Positions 1 to 8,724 of a DNA stretch of 44,376 bases are shown in pieces (positions within the stretch are counted from its first letter, which is position 1; the number at the start of each line of letters is the position of its first letter). Position numbers and translations under genes: made by a program. This stretch comes from an uncultured Bacilli bacterium (lineage in GTDB: Bacteria > Bacillota_I > Bacilli_A > RF39 > UBA660): assembly GCA_944363795.1 (NCBI GenBank), contig CALVVG010000004.1, positions 1 to 44,376 on the forward strand. The letters are read 5' to 3'. The notes below the pieces were generated by a model. That model had not been told where the DNA came from. It saw nothing but the letters and a program-made list of their open reading frames with translations, and ran no database searches.

Positions 1-67
1 TTATATATATTTATGTTTTTTATTTTTGAAAAAAATAAAAATTAAAAAAAATTTAAATAAAAAAAAA
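1..67. other. AT-only low-complexity leader at window edge
   Basis: The first 67 bases are almost purely A and T, with short A and T runs and no convincing gene. They run directly into the T-run promoter of the first surface gene. Any gene lying upstream is outside the window. Confidence 0.6.
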
Positions 68-100
68 TTGATTTTTTTTTTTTTTTTTTTTTTGTATAAT
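68..100 (+). promoter_or_regulatory. T-run promoter, candidate phase-variable switch (copy 1)
   Basis: A -35-like TTGATT (68-73) and a perfect TATAAT (95-100) are separated by 21 bases. Nearly all of these belong to an uninterrupted run of 22 T (72-93). The sister promoter at 40267-40296 has the same elements but 19 T and an 18-base spacer. Homopolymer runs inside promoter spacers change length by slipped-strand mispairing and switch transcription; an 18-base spacer is near optimal and 21 is poor. An alternative is that the T run is the tail of a terminator for an upstream gene, and both could be true. Confidence 0.65.
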
Positions 101-122
101 GATGGAAAATAGAGGTGTACCC

Positions 123-1403
123 ATGAAAAAAATAGTAGTAGGAATAATATTAATAATAACAATAATAGCAGTAGGAAGTTATCAATATTTAGCGAGTAAA
201 AATGAAGTAAGTACAAAAGAAAAACAGATAAAAAGTACAAATATGCTCACCATGATGTTAGAAACAGAAGCAGGAACAGGAGTTTATGAAGAAACAACAG
301 CCAGTGAGTGGCCGATTGATGGCTATGTATTTAATGAAACATTAAGTAAATGTGAAAATGATAGTGAACTTTCATGGGATAATAATTTAAAAAAAGTAAT
401 ATTTGCATCGACTAAAGCAGATAAGTGCTATATTTATTTTGATATAAAAAAAGATCCAACATTTGCTGATTATATTATAGATGAAGTATATAGTGTGGAT
501 GGAACAAATGGATTATATTATCATGATGGACAAGGAACATATACAAATGCCAATCAAGAAGCTGGAGATAATTCATATCGCTATAGTGGTGCGAATCCCA
601 ATAATTATGTATGCTTTGGGAGTGATGCTGCAACCTGTCCAAATGATAACTTATATAGAATAATAGGGTTATTTGATGATGATAAAGATGGAATATATAA
701 TATTAAATTAATCAAACATGATTATACAACAAGTGATATTCTAGGAACAGATGGTAGAGATTATGTAGGATTATTACAATCCTTTATAATTGATAATTAT
801 AAAGGAAATATGGATACTAATACTATAGCAACATATAGATGGAATAATGATGAAAGTATAAGTGAATGGGGATCAAATAATTGGACTACTAGCGAATTAA
901 ATATTATTAATTTAAATGACAACTACATAAACTATTTATATAGTATAAATAGCAAATGGGTAGAAATGATAGACAATACAACTACATGGTATTTAGGAGG
1001 AGTAGATGGTAGTGATTATACAGCCAAAGAATTTTATGAAGGAGAACGGAATAATTTAAGCTATGGTAATAATCCAATAACTTATAAAAACCAAATAGGT
1101 TTAATGTATCCTAGCGATTATGGATATGCTATTAGTTCAGAAGGCTGGAGTACTAGTTTGCATTATTATTATAATGAACCATTAATAGCAAATAATTGGA
1201 TGTTTATGGGATTGAATGAGTGGACAATAACCCATTATTTGTATGACAAAAGTTCCGTATATCGTTTTTATTATGACGGTGGTTTTAGTTATGATACAGC
1301 AGATAGCGTTGGGGTTGTAAGACCAACATTTTATCTTACTAGTAATGTTCTAATAATGGAAGGCAATGGTAGTTTAAATAATCCATATAGATTAAATTTA
1401 TAA
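123..1403 (+). CDS. Surface-anchored lectin-like variable protein, type I anchor
   Basis: This 426-residue protein is predicted to be membrane-anchored and extracellular. Residues 1-25 form one hydrophobic anchor after Lys-Lys. The following type I module carries a TMMLETEAGTG motif and two cysteines (SKCEN and DKCYIYFD). The shared C-terminal module follows: YYHDG, a Cys pair (NYVCFGSD and TCPNDN), an acidic DxDxDG calcium-type loop at residues 185-190, a GLMY..DYGYA segment, then a variable stretch before R-P-T-F-Y-L. The ATG at 123 is chosen because AGAGGTG lies just upstream; the ATG at 99 lies inside the promoter. The same architecture recurs at 40318, and the C-terminal half recurs at 8783, 10449 and 13422. 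I do not recognise a named family with certainty. The end resembles C-type-lectin-like ligand-binding tips, so adhesion or ligand binding is inferred. Confidence 0.75.
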   Translation: MKKIVVGIILIITIIAVGSYQYLASKNEVSTKEKQIKSTNMLTMMLETEAGTGVYEETTASEWPIDGYVFNETLSKCENDSELSWDNNLKKVIFASTKADKCYIYFDIKKDPTFADYIIDEVYSVDGTNGLYYHDGQGTYTNANQEAGDNSYRYSGANPNNYVCFGSDAATCPNDNLYRIIGLFDDDKDGIYNIKLIKHDYTTSDILGTDGRDYVGLLQSFIIDNYKGNMDTNTIATYRWNNDESISEWGSNNWTTSELNIINLNDNYINYLYSINSKWVEMIDNTTTWYLGGVDGSDYTAKEFYEGERNNLSYGNNPITYKNQIGLMYPSDYGYAISSEGWSTSLHYYYNEPLIANNWMFMGLNEWTITHYLYDKSSVYRFYYDGGFSYDTADSVGVVRPTFYLTSNVLIMEGNGSLNNPYRLNL

Positions 1404-1413
1404 TATTATTAAG

Positions 1414-1436
1414 GCAATTTTTTAAATTGCTTTTTT
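1414..1436 (+). terminator. Intrinsic terminator of the first surface gene
   Basis: A 7-bp stem (GCAATTT with AAATTGC) around a TTT loop is followed by six T, 10 bases after the stop codon. Confidence 0.85.
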
Positions 1437-1467
1437 GTAAATTAAATGTTAAGTGATTGTAAAAAAA

Positions 1468-1496
1468 TTGACGTTTTAATTGATGAGAATTATAAT
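1468..1496 (+). promoter_or_regulatory. Sigma-A promoter of the FIST operon
   Basis: TTGACG (1468-1473), a 17-base spacer and TATAAT (1491-1496). It sits just after the terminator of the previous gene and about 50 bases before the FIST start. Confidence 0.85.
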
Positions 1497-1545
1497 TTAA
1501 TTAGCATAGATACCTGTTGGTGGTATTATGAATGGAGGGATAAAC

Positions 1546-2718
1546 ATGCTAAAAACCAAGGTTGGTTATAGTGAAAATGTTGATGCATTTTCATCTGGTG
1601 TTGAAACAGCCAAAATGGCTAATGTTATAGAAAATCCTCAAGTTGGATTATTCTTTACAAGTTGCGTTCAAGACCAAAATGAACTTATGAAAGGAGCAAA
1701 AAGCATTTTAGGTGAAGTTCCGATTATCGGATGTACATCTTCTGCTGCTTTATGTACTCAAGATGGATATTTAAATAAGGAAACTGGATATTCTGGAATG
1801 ATGCTTTTTGGTGGTGATGCGGAAGTAGTAGTTGCTGGTTCTAAAAAAACAGATGAAACACCAAGAGAAATAGGGCAAAGAATTGCTAAAGAAGCAATTA
1901 GCAAAAGAAAAGGAGAAGATAAGGAACCAGATTTCTTCTTTATGAGTGCTAGTCCAGCTAATGAAGAAGAATATCTAAAGGGAATTCAAGACGTTATTGG
2001 CAATATTCCAGTTTTTGGCGGTTCAGCTGCTGACAATACTGTTGAAGGTAAATGGAGTATTTTAAATGATGGGGAATGTTTCAGCGATGGTTGTGTTATA
2101 GCTATATTTTATACTGATGGTAAAATGGCTAATATCTATACAGGAGCATATCATGAAACAGAAAATGCTGGTATAATAACTAAAGTAGAAGGTAGTAGAA
2201 CTTTAGTGGAAATTGACCATGAACCAGCACTAAAAAAATATGCAGAATGGACTCATCAAAATGTTGAAGATTTAATGGGTGGAAATTTATTAACTGCTAC
2301 AATTTGTGCGCCACTTGGAGTAAAAGATCCAATTGGAAAAGTTATTGCTGTTCGTCACCCAATGAATGGAAATGCTGATTTATCAATGAATATTGGAGCA
2401 GATCTTGCTGAAAACACTGCGGTGATTCAACTTACAAATTCTCCAGAAGGAATATTAAAAGCTAATGAAGAAACTATTTGTAAAGTTAATGATTTGATGG
2501 AAAGTGACGTTAATTCTTATTTCTTAATACATTGTGGAGGACGTCGTTTAGGATTAGCATTAGCCAATATTGAAGATAAGATTTATCCAGAAGTAAAAAA
2601 AGTTATACCTAATAAAGAGTTTTTAATGGTATTTACATTTGGTGAATACGGACAAGGAGATCATTCATCTAATACAGTTGGTGGATTGTCACTTTCATAT
2701 ACTGGATTTGGTGAATAA
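1546..2718 (+). CDS. FIST-domain sensory protein
   Basis: This is a 390-residue soluble protein with the FIST N and FIST C pattern. The N half has an LFFTSC strand and the IIGCTSSA motif near residue 65. A glycine-rich VFGGSAADN segment lies in the middle. The C half ends with a conserved GEYGQGDHSSNTVGG stretch. FIST domains are thought to bind small molecules in signal transduction. Here the domain stands alone, without a kinase or chemoreceptor fused. The ATG at 1546 is chosen because GGAGGG lies six bases upstream; the ATG at 1528 would place that ribosome site inside the gene. It heads an operon with an aldehyde dehydrogenase 26 bases downstream and a dehydrogenase after that, so it may sense a substrate of those enzymes (inference). 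Confidence 0.85.
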   Translation: MLKTKVGYSENVDAFSSGVETAKMANVIENPQVGLFFTSCVQDQNELMKGAKSILGEVPIIGCTSSAALCTQDGYLNKETGYSGMMLFGGDAEVVVAGSKKTDETPREIGQRIAKEAISKRKGEDKEPDFFFMSASPANEEEYLKGIQDVIGNIPVFGGSAADNTVEGKWSILNDGECFSDGCVIAIFYTDGKMANIYTGAYHETENAGIITKVEGSRTLVEIDHEPALKKYAEWTHQNVEDLMGGNLLTATICAPLGVKDPIGKVIAVRHPMNGNADLSMNIGADLAENTAVIQLTNSPEGILKANEETICKVNDLMESDVNSYFLIHCGGRRLGLALANIEDKIYPEVKKVIPNKEFLMVFTFGEYGQGDHSSNTVGGLSLSYTGFGE

Positions 2719-2744
2719 TTGTAAAAGAATAAAAAGGAGAATAA

Positions 2745-4181
2745 ATGAAAAGTTTAATAGGAAATTTATGGCGGGATTCTAGCGATGGAAAAGTAATTGA
2801 AGTTATGAATCCTGCAACTAATCAATTGGTAGATACAGTGCCAAGTTTAACAAAAGAAGATGTAGAAGAAGCAATTAAATATGCAAAAGATCATCAAAAA
2901 GAATGGGAAAAATTATCTGTAGTTGCTAGATGTGATATATTGACTAAATTCGCCGAATTAGTTGAAAAAAATAAAGATGAACTTGCAAAACTATTATCTG
3001 ATGAAACAGGTAAACCAATTAAAGAAGCTTATAATGAAATAGCTAATATTCAAATTGGAGTTCCTGCTTATGTAGAAAAAGTTAAACACGAATATGGAAA
3101 TATTATTTATCGTGGAACTGAAAAAGGTCAAGAAAATACAATTCAATACACTATACAACAACCATTAGGTGTTGTGGTAGCTATTATTCCTTTTAATTTC
3201 CCAAGTGATATTTTTATTAATAAAATACCACCAGCATTATTGATGGGAAATGCTTGTATACTTAAACCTGCTAGTGCTAATCCTCTTACACTTACTAGAT
3301 ATGTAGAGCTTTTAGTTGAAGCTGGTGTTCCTGCAGGAATAATATCTGTAGTTCATGGATCAGGTTCAGTAGTAGGAACTGCTTTAACAAGTAGTAAATT
3401 AGTTGATATGGTAAGTCTTACTGGTTCTACAGCAGCTGGAATAGATGCCGCCAAAAATTGTGCTGAACATTGTGCACATAGTTCTCTAGAATTAGGTGGT
3501 AATGATGCATTTATTTTATGTGCTGATGGAGATATTGATCTTGCTGTTGAGGAAACAGTTTGGGGAAGACTTTATAATACCGGGCAAGTTTGCTGTGCTA
3601 GTAAAAGATTTTTAGTAGAAAATTCAGTAAAAGACGAATATATTAATAAAATGATTGCAAAAATTAAATCTTTAAGAGTAGGAATGCCTTCTGAAATGAG
3701 CACAGATATCGGCTGTTTAATTAGTGAAGAAGCAGCTATTGAAGTAGAAAAACAAGTAAATGAAACAATTGCTCAAGGTGCTAAATTGGTCTATGGTGGC
3801 AGAAGAAAAGGTGCTTTTTATGAACCTACTATACTTGATAATGTTACTCGTGATATGGATGTAGCTAAAGATATGGAAATATTTGGCCCAGTAATTCCTG
3901 TAATTGGATTTGATACGATTGAAGAAGCAATAGAAATAGCTAATAGTTCGATATACGGATTATCTGGTTCAATAATCACTCGTGATTTTAATAAAGCTAT
4001 AAAAGTTAGTGAACAAATGGATTGTGGTGGATTTGTTATCAACGGAGCTAGTTTCTTTAGATCTTTTGAGCAACCATTTGGTGGTTGGAAATATTCCGGT
4101 ATTGGTAATGAAGGAATCATGACTACGTTAAAAGAAATGTCTAGAACAAAAACCGTTATTTTAAAAAATATTACAAAATAA
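2745..4181 (+). CDS. NAD(P)-dependent aldehyde dehydrogenase
   Basis: This 478-residue enzyme has the full length of the ALDH superfamily, which oxidises aldehydes to acids with NAD(P). The catalytic cysteine is Cys283 in GQVCCASKR, followed by a second Cys. The general base Glu249 lies in LELGGND, and the cofactor loop SLTGSTAAG is present. Because that Glu is kept, the hydrolytic type (succinate-semialdehyde or glyceraldehyde-3-phosphate dehydrogenase-like) is more likely than the CoA-acylating type. Its substrate cannot be read from sequence. The ATG follows AAAAAGGAG by a good distance. It lies between the FIST gene and the short-chain dehydrogenase and is presumably co-transcribed with both. 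Confidence 0.9.
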   Translation: MKSLIGNLWRDSSDGKVIEVMNPATNQLVDTVPSLTKEDVEEAIKYAKDHQKEWEKLSVVARCDILTKFAELVEKNKDELAKLLSDETGKPIKEAYNEIANIQIGVPAYVEKVKHEYGNIIYRGTEKGQENTIQYTIQQPLGVVVAIIPFNFPSDIFINKIPPALLMGNACILKPASANPLTLTRYVELLVEAGVPAGIISVVHGSGSVVGTALTSSKLVDMVSLTGSTAAGIDAAKNCAEHCAHSSLELGGNDAFILCADGDIDLAVEETVWGRLYNTGQVCCASKRFLVENSVKDEYINKMIAKIKSLRVGMPSEMSTDIGCLISEEAAIEVEKQVNETIAQGAKLVYGGRRKGAFYEPTILDNVTRDMDVAKDMEIFGPVIPVIGFDTIEEAIEIANSSIYGLSGSIITRDFNKAIKVSEQMDCGGFVINGASFFRSFEQPFGGWKYSGIGNEGIMTTLKEMSRTKTVILKNITK

Positions 4182-4234
4182 ATTAAAGAAGAGTATGTAA
4201 ATATTTGCTCTTTGAATATTAAAGGAGAAAAAAT

Positions 4235-4993
4235 ATGTTTAATTATAAAGGAAGAGTAGTTGTAATGACTGGTGCATCATCAGGTTTAGGCAAACAAATG
4301 GCTCGAGGATTTGCCAAACAAGGTGCAGATTTAGTATTAATGGCAAGAAGAGTTGAAAAATTAGAAGAATTAGCACAAGAAATTAAAAGTATGGGTGTTG
4401 AAGCATTACCAATTAAATGTGATGTTACCAATGTTGCTGAAGTAAATGAAGCTGCCAAAGTTGTTGAAGAAAAATTTGGTAAAGTAGATGTACTAGTTAA
4501 TTGTGCTGGTAGTGCCAAAAATAATGGTGTACTTAACATGACTGATGAAGAATGGCAATTTACAATAGATACTGATATGAATAGTGTATTTTATGTAACA
4601 CGTGCTTTTGCTAATATTATGAAAAAAAATAGTTATGGACGTATTATTAATATTGCCTCTATGTATGGTATGGTTGGAAATATGGCTATGGATACTGTTG
4701 CATATCATACAAGTAAAGGCGGAGTAATTAATTTCACTAGAGCTGTAGCTGCAGAACTGGCAAAATATGGTATTACTTGTAATGCTATTTGTCCCGGATA
4801 TTTCGATACAGAACTTACACATGACACTTTAATTACAGATGAATTTAAACAATATATGAAAGCCACTGTACCAGTTGGGAGATATGGTAATGAAGGTGAG
4901 CTTAATGCTGGAGCAATATTCTTAGGTAGCGAAGAAAGTGGATACGTAACTGGAATTATATTGCCGATAGATGGTGGATACACTTGTGTATAA
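4235..4993 (+). CDS. Short-chain dehydrogenase/reductase (FabG-like)
   Basis: This 252-residue classical SDR fits the family length. The nucleotide-binding TGASSGLG is at residues 11-18, an NCAGS variant of the NNAG motif follows, and the catalytic set is Ser142, Tyr157 and Lys161 (YHTSK). MARR after the second strand suggests preference for NADPH. The C-terminal PIDGGYT end is typical. It probably reduces a ketone or 3-oxoacyl group. It is the last gene of the FIST-ALDH-SDR operon, with AAAGGAG before the start. It could equally be an alcohol or sugar dehydrogenase, because FabG-like sequences are poor guides to substrate. Confidence 0.88.
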   Translation: MFNYKGRVVVMTGASSGLGKQMARGFAKQGADLVLMARRVEKLEELAQEIKSMGVEALPIKCDVTNVAEVNEAAKVVEEKFGKVDVLVNCAGSAKNNGVLNMTDEEWQFTIDTDMNSVFYVTRAFANIMKKNSYGRIINIASMYGMVGNMAMDTVAYHTSKGGVINFTRAVAAELAKYGITCNAICPGYFDTELTHDTLITDEFKQYMKATVPVGRYGNEGELNAGAIFLGSEESGYVTGIILPIDGGYTCV

Positions 4994-4995
4994 TT

Positions 4996-5023
4996 AAAAG
5001 CCTATATTAATTGGCTTTTTTTT
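4996..5023 (+). terminator. Terminator after the FIST-ALDH-SDR operon
   Basis: A 7-bp stem (AAAAGCC with GGCTTTT) and a 10-base loop are followed by further T. It begins two bases after the stop codon. Confidence 0.8.
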
Positions 5024-5067
5024 GTTGAAAAATTTCTTGTAAAATAATACCACTTTTTTTTATATTG

Positions 5068-5076
5068 TGATATAAT
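5068..5076 (+). promoter_or_regulatory. Extended -10 promoter element
   Basis: TGA-TATAAT, an extended -10, lies 25 bases before the next start. No convincing -35 element is seen. Confidence 0.55.
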
Positions 5077-5101
5077 AAGCAGGCATTAGAAGAGGTGGGA
5101 A

Positions 5102-6121
5102 ATGAACATTAAACAATTATTAGAAAAAATAGGAAAGAAAAATTTTAATATTATATTTGAAGATCCTAAAATTGAAATAGCGATTGGGAGTGGTTTAGGC
5201 ATTATTCCAAATCAAAGCCATTATTTAAAGTTAGGATTAATGCCAGAGCTTAAATTAAGTAATAAAGAAAAAAATCAAATAGCAGATGAGTTTAGATTTT
5301 TATTAAAAAATGCAGGTATTAATGAAGATACGATTTGTAAATTAAATAATTTTAATAAAGACGATTTAACTTTTGTGTGTAATATTGGTGATTGTCCAAT
5401 AGGAATTATGGGAATAAATTGTGAAAACTATTTAAAAAATTATATTACTTTTACATTAATGAGTGATATTAATACTATTACATATGAATATACTAGAAAT
5501 GATAAATATTATCCAGACAAATTTGAGTTTCAACGTAAATGCATAAAAAATTTTTTTAATGATAGTTGCTGCTATTACTCTCAAAAATCATCAATTTTTA
5601 GAGCTACTTTGATATGTAAAGATTATAATTTACATATTGAAATTGATAATCTAGACAAAAATTCTAAACAAGAAACAGGTATTATTGAAAACGAAGAAAT
5701 TTTAATTGATCGTTTATTAAATTTAAAATTTCCAATGGATATTAAGCAAGTTTATGAATTAATAAAAGAAGCTTCTTTAAAAAATATTTTTGAAATTCCT
5801 AAAATAGTTATTCAACTTGGTAAAAATAACGTTAATCAAAAAAGTGCCATTTTAGAATATATTAAAATTTATTATGGAATTGTTGAAAGGCTAAGTGTAA
5901 CTCGTGATGAAAAAAAAATAACTTTTAGTAATAATAATTGGATTTATGAAGATGCAAATGTTTTAGTTAAAAAAGTTAATGATAATATTGATTGTAAAAT
6001 TAATGAAGAATCCAAAGAAAATATTTGTTTATCAGAAAATGAATTAAATGTTATAAAACGTGAAGTTGATGATGCTATTAAATTAACACGTGACTTAGAT
6101 CATATTAAAACCCCATATTAA
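5102..6121 (+). CDS. Uncharacterised 339-residue soluble protein
   Basis: I do not recognise this gene. It has its own promoter and a strong ribosome site (GAGGTGGG), and its codon use fits its neighbours, so it is real. The product is soluble, rich in Lys, Asn and Ile, with no signal peptide or membrane segment. Cysteines cluster at residues 98-109 (CNIGDCPIGIMGINC) and again as CCYY near 158, which could bind metal or be coincidental. The N-terminal third has a repeated LKLGLMPELKLS character. It ends in a shared bidirectional terminator with the opposite-strand vanY-like gene and is transcribed alone. Confidence 0.7.
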   Translation: MNIKQLLEKIGKKNFNIIFEDPKIEIAIGSGLGIIPNQSHYLKLGLMPELKLSNKEKNQIADEFRFLLKNAGINEDTICKLNNFNKDDLTFVCNIGDCPIGIMGINCENYLKNYITFTLMSDINTITYEYTRNDKYYPDKFEFQRKCIKNFFNDSCCYYSQKSSIFRATLICKDYNLHIEIDNLDKNSKQETGIIENEEILIDRLLNLKFPMDIKQVYELIKEASLKNIFEIPKIVIQLGKNNVNQKSAILEYIKIYYGIVERLSVTRDEKKITFSNNNWIYEDANVLVKKVNDNIDCKINEESKENICLSENELNVIKREVDDAIKLTRDLDHIKTPY

Positions 6122-6139
6122 TCATGGGGTTTTAATATG
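6101..6139. terminator. Bidirectional terminator, 16-bp perfect inverted repeat
   Basis: Bases 6101-6116 are exactly complementary to 6124-6139, with a 7-base loop. The outer stem is AT-rich and the core is CCCC/GGGG. It overlaps the 3' ends of both convergent genes. Confidence 0.85.
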
Positions 6140-7235
6140 AAGTTTGATATAAATCTACGTATTCTTCAAGTGTTAATTTTTTTTCATATATGATTTTAGC
6201 AGCATCTTTACCAACGTATCTTATATGCCAATTTTCAAATTGATATCCAGTTATATTCGTTTTATCTTCCGGAAAACGAATAATAAAACCAAAACGATAA
6301 GCGTTATTACTAAGCCATTTATAATTTTCATCTGTTAATCGAGTATTACCTGTTAAATTGGTATTTTTTAAATCAATAGATAATCCTGTTTGATGTTCAG
6401 AATACCCTGGTCTTGCTGAGTAAGTATCTGCCGCTTTTACTCCATCGCTAGCTACATAATTATTATATAATGTTTTTTGAAAATTATAGTTTCTAAATGC
6501 GGTAGTAGGCATAAAATTTATGTTTTCTTCTTCTTTAGCAGCTTGCTGTAATTCTTTAAATGGTTCAACAATAACCGAACGCATTGGTACATTATTACCA
6601 TAAGCACCTGGAAGGTATTCTAGATCATCTGGTGTATAATTATTTGGTAAATAATTATATTTATTGACTAATACATATAAACTATTTGGATCATTTACTT
6701 CTTTAGTGTTAGTATAAACTGGTAAATCTAAATTTATATTTACATAGGTAACAATGGTTTGGTAACTATAATTATTTTTTTGATAATAGGCATTATATCT
6801 ATCTATTTTACTAACATCAAAGTTAGTAAATTCATAATAATTATGAATATCGATATAATCTAAATTAGATAATTTAGTTATGTTACTATCACTAAGTTTC
6901 ATAATCAAATTTATTTCTTTGCCACTATATCCCTTTGGTAAAAAAGTAGTTAATATATAACTAAAATTTTCTTTATCTGTAAATTCTATATCTTTATATT
7001 CATTTAAATATTTTTCATCATAAATATTATTTAGTAATACATATTCTAAAGTTTTTGAATAATTGTCAGATGAAATATTATTAACTTGCATTAGTTTTTC
7101 AACTTCACTAGTAATTTCCTCTTTTGTTTTAAATATTTTATTATAAATTAAATAAATACTGCTAAAAACAATGAGTAATAATAAAAATAATATAATAAAT
7201 TTTCCTTTCTTCTTTAATTTTTTTCTTTTTTTCAC
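6132..7235 (-). CDS. VanY/DacB-type D-Ala-D-Ala carboxypeptidase (M15)
   Basis: This 367-residue membrane-anchored protein has a basic N terminus and one membrane segment (about residues 12-30). A novel-looking spacer follows, and then an M15B peptidase domain at about residues 215-345. Zinc and catalytic residues are visible: His281 and Asp288 in ARPGYSEHQTGLSIDL, and His337 in NWHIRYVG. The family trims D-Ala from peptidoglycan stem peptides outside the cell. The start is GTG with AAGGTGAT five bases upstream. No van resistance genes are nearby, so a housekeeping cell-wall or spore-cortex role is more likely than glycopeptide resistance. It is divergent from ffh. Confidence 0.9.
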   Translation of the reverse strand: MKKRKKLKKKGKFIILFLLLLIVFSSIYLIYNKIFKTKEEITSEVEKLMQVNNISSDNYSKTLEYVLLNNIYDEKYLNEYKDIEFTDKENFSYILTTFLPKGYSGKEINLIMKLSDSNITKLSNLDYIDIHNYYEFTNFDVSKIDRYNAYYQKNNYSYQTIVTYVNINLDLPVYTNTKEVNDPNSLYVLVNKYNYLPNNYTPDDLEYLPGAYGNNVPMRSVIVEPFKELQQAAKEEENINFMPTTAFRNYNFQKTLYNNYVASDGVKAADTYSARPGYSEHQTGLSIDLKNTNLTGNTRLTDENYKWLSNNAYRFGFIIRFPEDKTNITGYQFENWHIRYVGKDAAKIIYEKKLTLEEYVDLYQTSY

Positions 7236-7341
7236 ATTATCACCTTAAATATTATATCATAATTATACTCAGCAATTTAAAATTAAATTTTTATTTTTTT
7301 TATTTTAATGTAAAAGTATAGTCAAAAAAACTTTTTTAATA

Positions 7342-7347
7342 TATAAT
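7342..7347 (+). promoter_or_regulatory. ffh -10 element
   Basis: TATAAT lies 36 bases before the ffh start, with a weak TAGTCA 17 bases further upstream in the divergent vanY-ffh gap. Confidence 0.5.
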
Positions 7348-7383
7348 AATATTTAAGTTTTAAAATAAATGAGGAGTGATTAT

Positions 7384-8691
7384 ATGTTTGAATATATGGG
7401 AGATAGAATAAGTAAAGCAATTAAAAATATTAAAGGAATGGGTAAAATTACTGAAGAAAATATATCTGATGCAATGCGAGAAATTAGAATTGCTTTGCTG
7501 GAAGCTGATGTTAATTATCAAGTTGTCAAGGAATTTGTAGCTAACGTTAAAGAAAAAGCTTTAAATGCAGAAGTAGAAAAAAGTATTAAACCAGATGAAT
7601 TATTTTTAAAAATAGTTAAAGATGAATTAGTTTCCTTATTAGGTGGAGATTATGTACCATTAGAGATTCATAAAGTACCAACAATTTTGATGTTAGTAGG
7701 ACTTCAAGGAAGCGGTAAAACAACTACTGCTGGGAAATTATCTAATTTTTTAAGAAAAAAACATGCTAAAAGCCCACTTTTAGTAGCAGGTGATATTTAT
7801 CGACCAGCAGCAATAGATCAACTTAAAACCATTGGCAAAGAATTAAATATTCCAGTGTTTAGTGAGGATAAAAAAAATGTTACTGATATAGTAAATGATG
7901 CATTAATTTATGCTAAAGAAAATAAGCATGACTATATTATTATTGATACTGCGGGACGATTACAAATTGACGAGGCCTTAATGCAAGAATTAAAGGATGT
8001 AGATGCTGCAGTTAATCCGGATGAAAAAATACTAGTAATTGATGGATCTATGGGGCAAGATGCTATTAATGTTATTACAGGATTTAATGAAGCTTTAAAT
8101 TTAACAGGTTGTATTCTAACAAAATTAGATGGTAATACTAAAGGTGGAGTTGCCTTATCGGTAAGACATTTAACTCATATTCCAATTAAATTTATTGGTA
8201 ATTCAGAAAAAATGGATGGATTATCAGAATTTTATCCGGAAAGAATGGCTGAACGTATTTTGGATATGGGAGACATTTTAGAAATTGTTTCTAAAGTTGA
8301 AGATGTTATTGATGCAGATGAAGCAAAAAAACAAGCTATAAAAATGAAAAAAGGAACTTTTGATTTAGAGGACTTTTTATCAACTATTAAACAAATAAAA
8401 AAACTAGGACCACTTGAAAATATTTTAAAAATGCTTCCACAAGCACGTAAAATGGGACTTAATAATATTTCTATAGATCCTAAAGAAATAGCTCATATTG
8501 AAGCAATTATTCAATCTATGACTAAAGAAGAAAGAAAAAAACCAGAAATATTAAAAGCTACACGTAAGCAAAGAATAGCAAAAGGTAGTGGTAGAAGTGT
8601 TGAAGAAGTAAATAGATTATTAAAACAATTTGAAAATATGAAAGATATGATGAAAAAAATTAGTAATGGAAGCATGAAATTTCCTTTTTAA
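7384..8691 (+). CDS. ffh: Signal recognition particle GTPase Ffh (SRP54)
   Basis: This 435-residue SRP GTPase targets nascent membrane proteins to FtsY and SecYEG. The order is N domain, G domain with P-loop GLQGSGKTT (residues 106-114), DTAGR and TKLDG motifs, then a methionine-rich M domain that binds SRP RNA. The family normally starts with a Met-Phe-type N terminus, and GAGGAGTG precedes the ATG at 7384, so the ATG at 7369 is rejected. The usual Bacillota neighbours (ylxM, rpsP) are absent here, which shows that local gene order has been rearranged. It is transcribed alone and followed by a terminator. Confidence 0.97.
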   Translation: MFEYMGDRISKAIKNIKGMGKITEENISDAMREIRIALLEADVNYQVVKEFVANVKEKALNAEVEKSIKPDELFLKIVKDELVSLLGGDYVPLEIHKVPTILMLVGLQGSGKTTTAGKLSNFLRKKHAKSPLLVAGDIYRPAAIDQLKTIGKELNIPVFSEDKKNVTDIVNDALIYAKENKHDYIIIDTAGRLQIDEALMQELKDVDAAVNPDEKILVIDGSMGQDAINVITGFNEALNLTGCILTKLDGNTKGGVALSVRHLTHIPIKFIGNSEKMDGLSEFYPERMAERILDMGDILEIVSKVEDVIDADEAKKQAIKMKKGTFDLEDFLSTIKQIKKLGPLENILKMLPQARKMGLNNISIDPKEIAHIEAIIQSMTKEERKKPEILKATRKQRIAKGSGRSVEEVNRLLKQFENMKDMMKKISNGSMKFPF

Positions 8692-8720
8692 AAATAGTAA
8701 ATCTATTTTCTTTTTTTTTT
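8691..8720 (+). terminator. ffh terminator
   Basis: AAAATAG pairs with CTATTTT around a TAAAT loop, followed by C and ten T. The stem is AT-rich but the tail is long. Confidence 0.7.
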
Positions 8721-8724
8721 AAAA

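Noticed and set aside
1-240. Minus-strand frame at the window edge, rich in Phe, Leu and Lys
   Set aside because: It is a translation of the T-run promoter and AT-only DNA; low complexity with no start signals.
4243-4983. Several minus-strand open frames opposite the SDR gene
   Set aside because: All overlap a strong SDR with intact catalytic residues, have no ribosome sites, and are composition artefacts.
6132-7235. Glycopeptide resistance gene
   Set aside because: The VanY-type peptidase stands alone without vanH, vanA/B, vanX or vanRS, so a housekeeping wall role is more likely.
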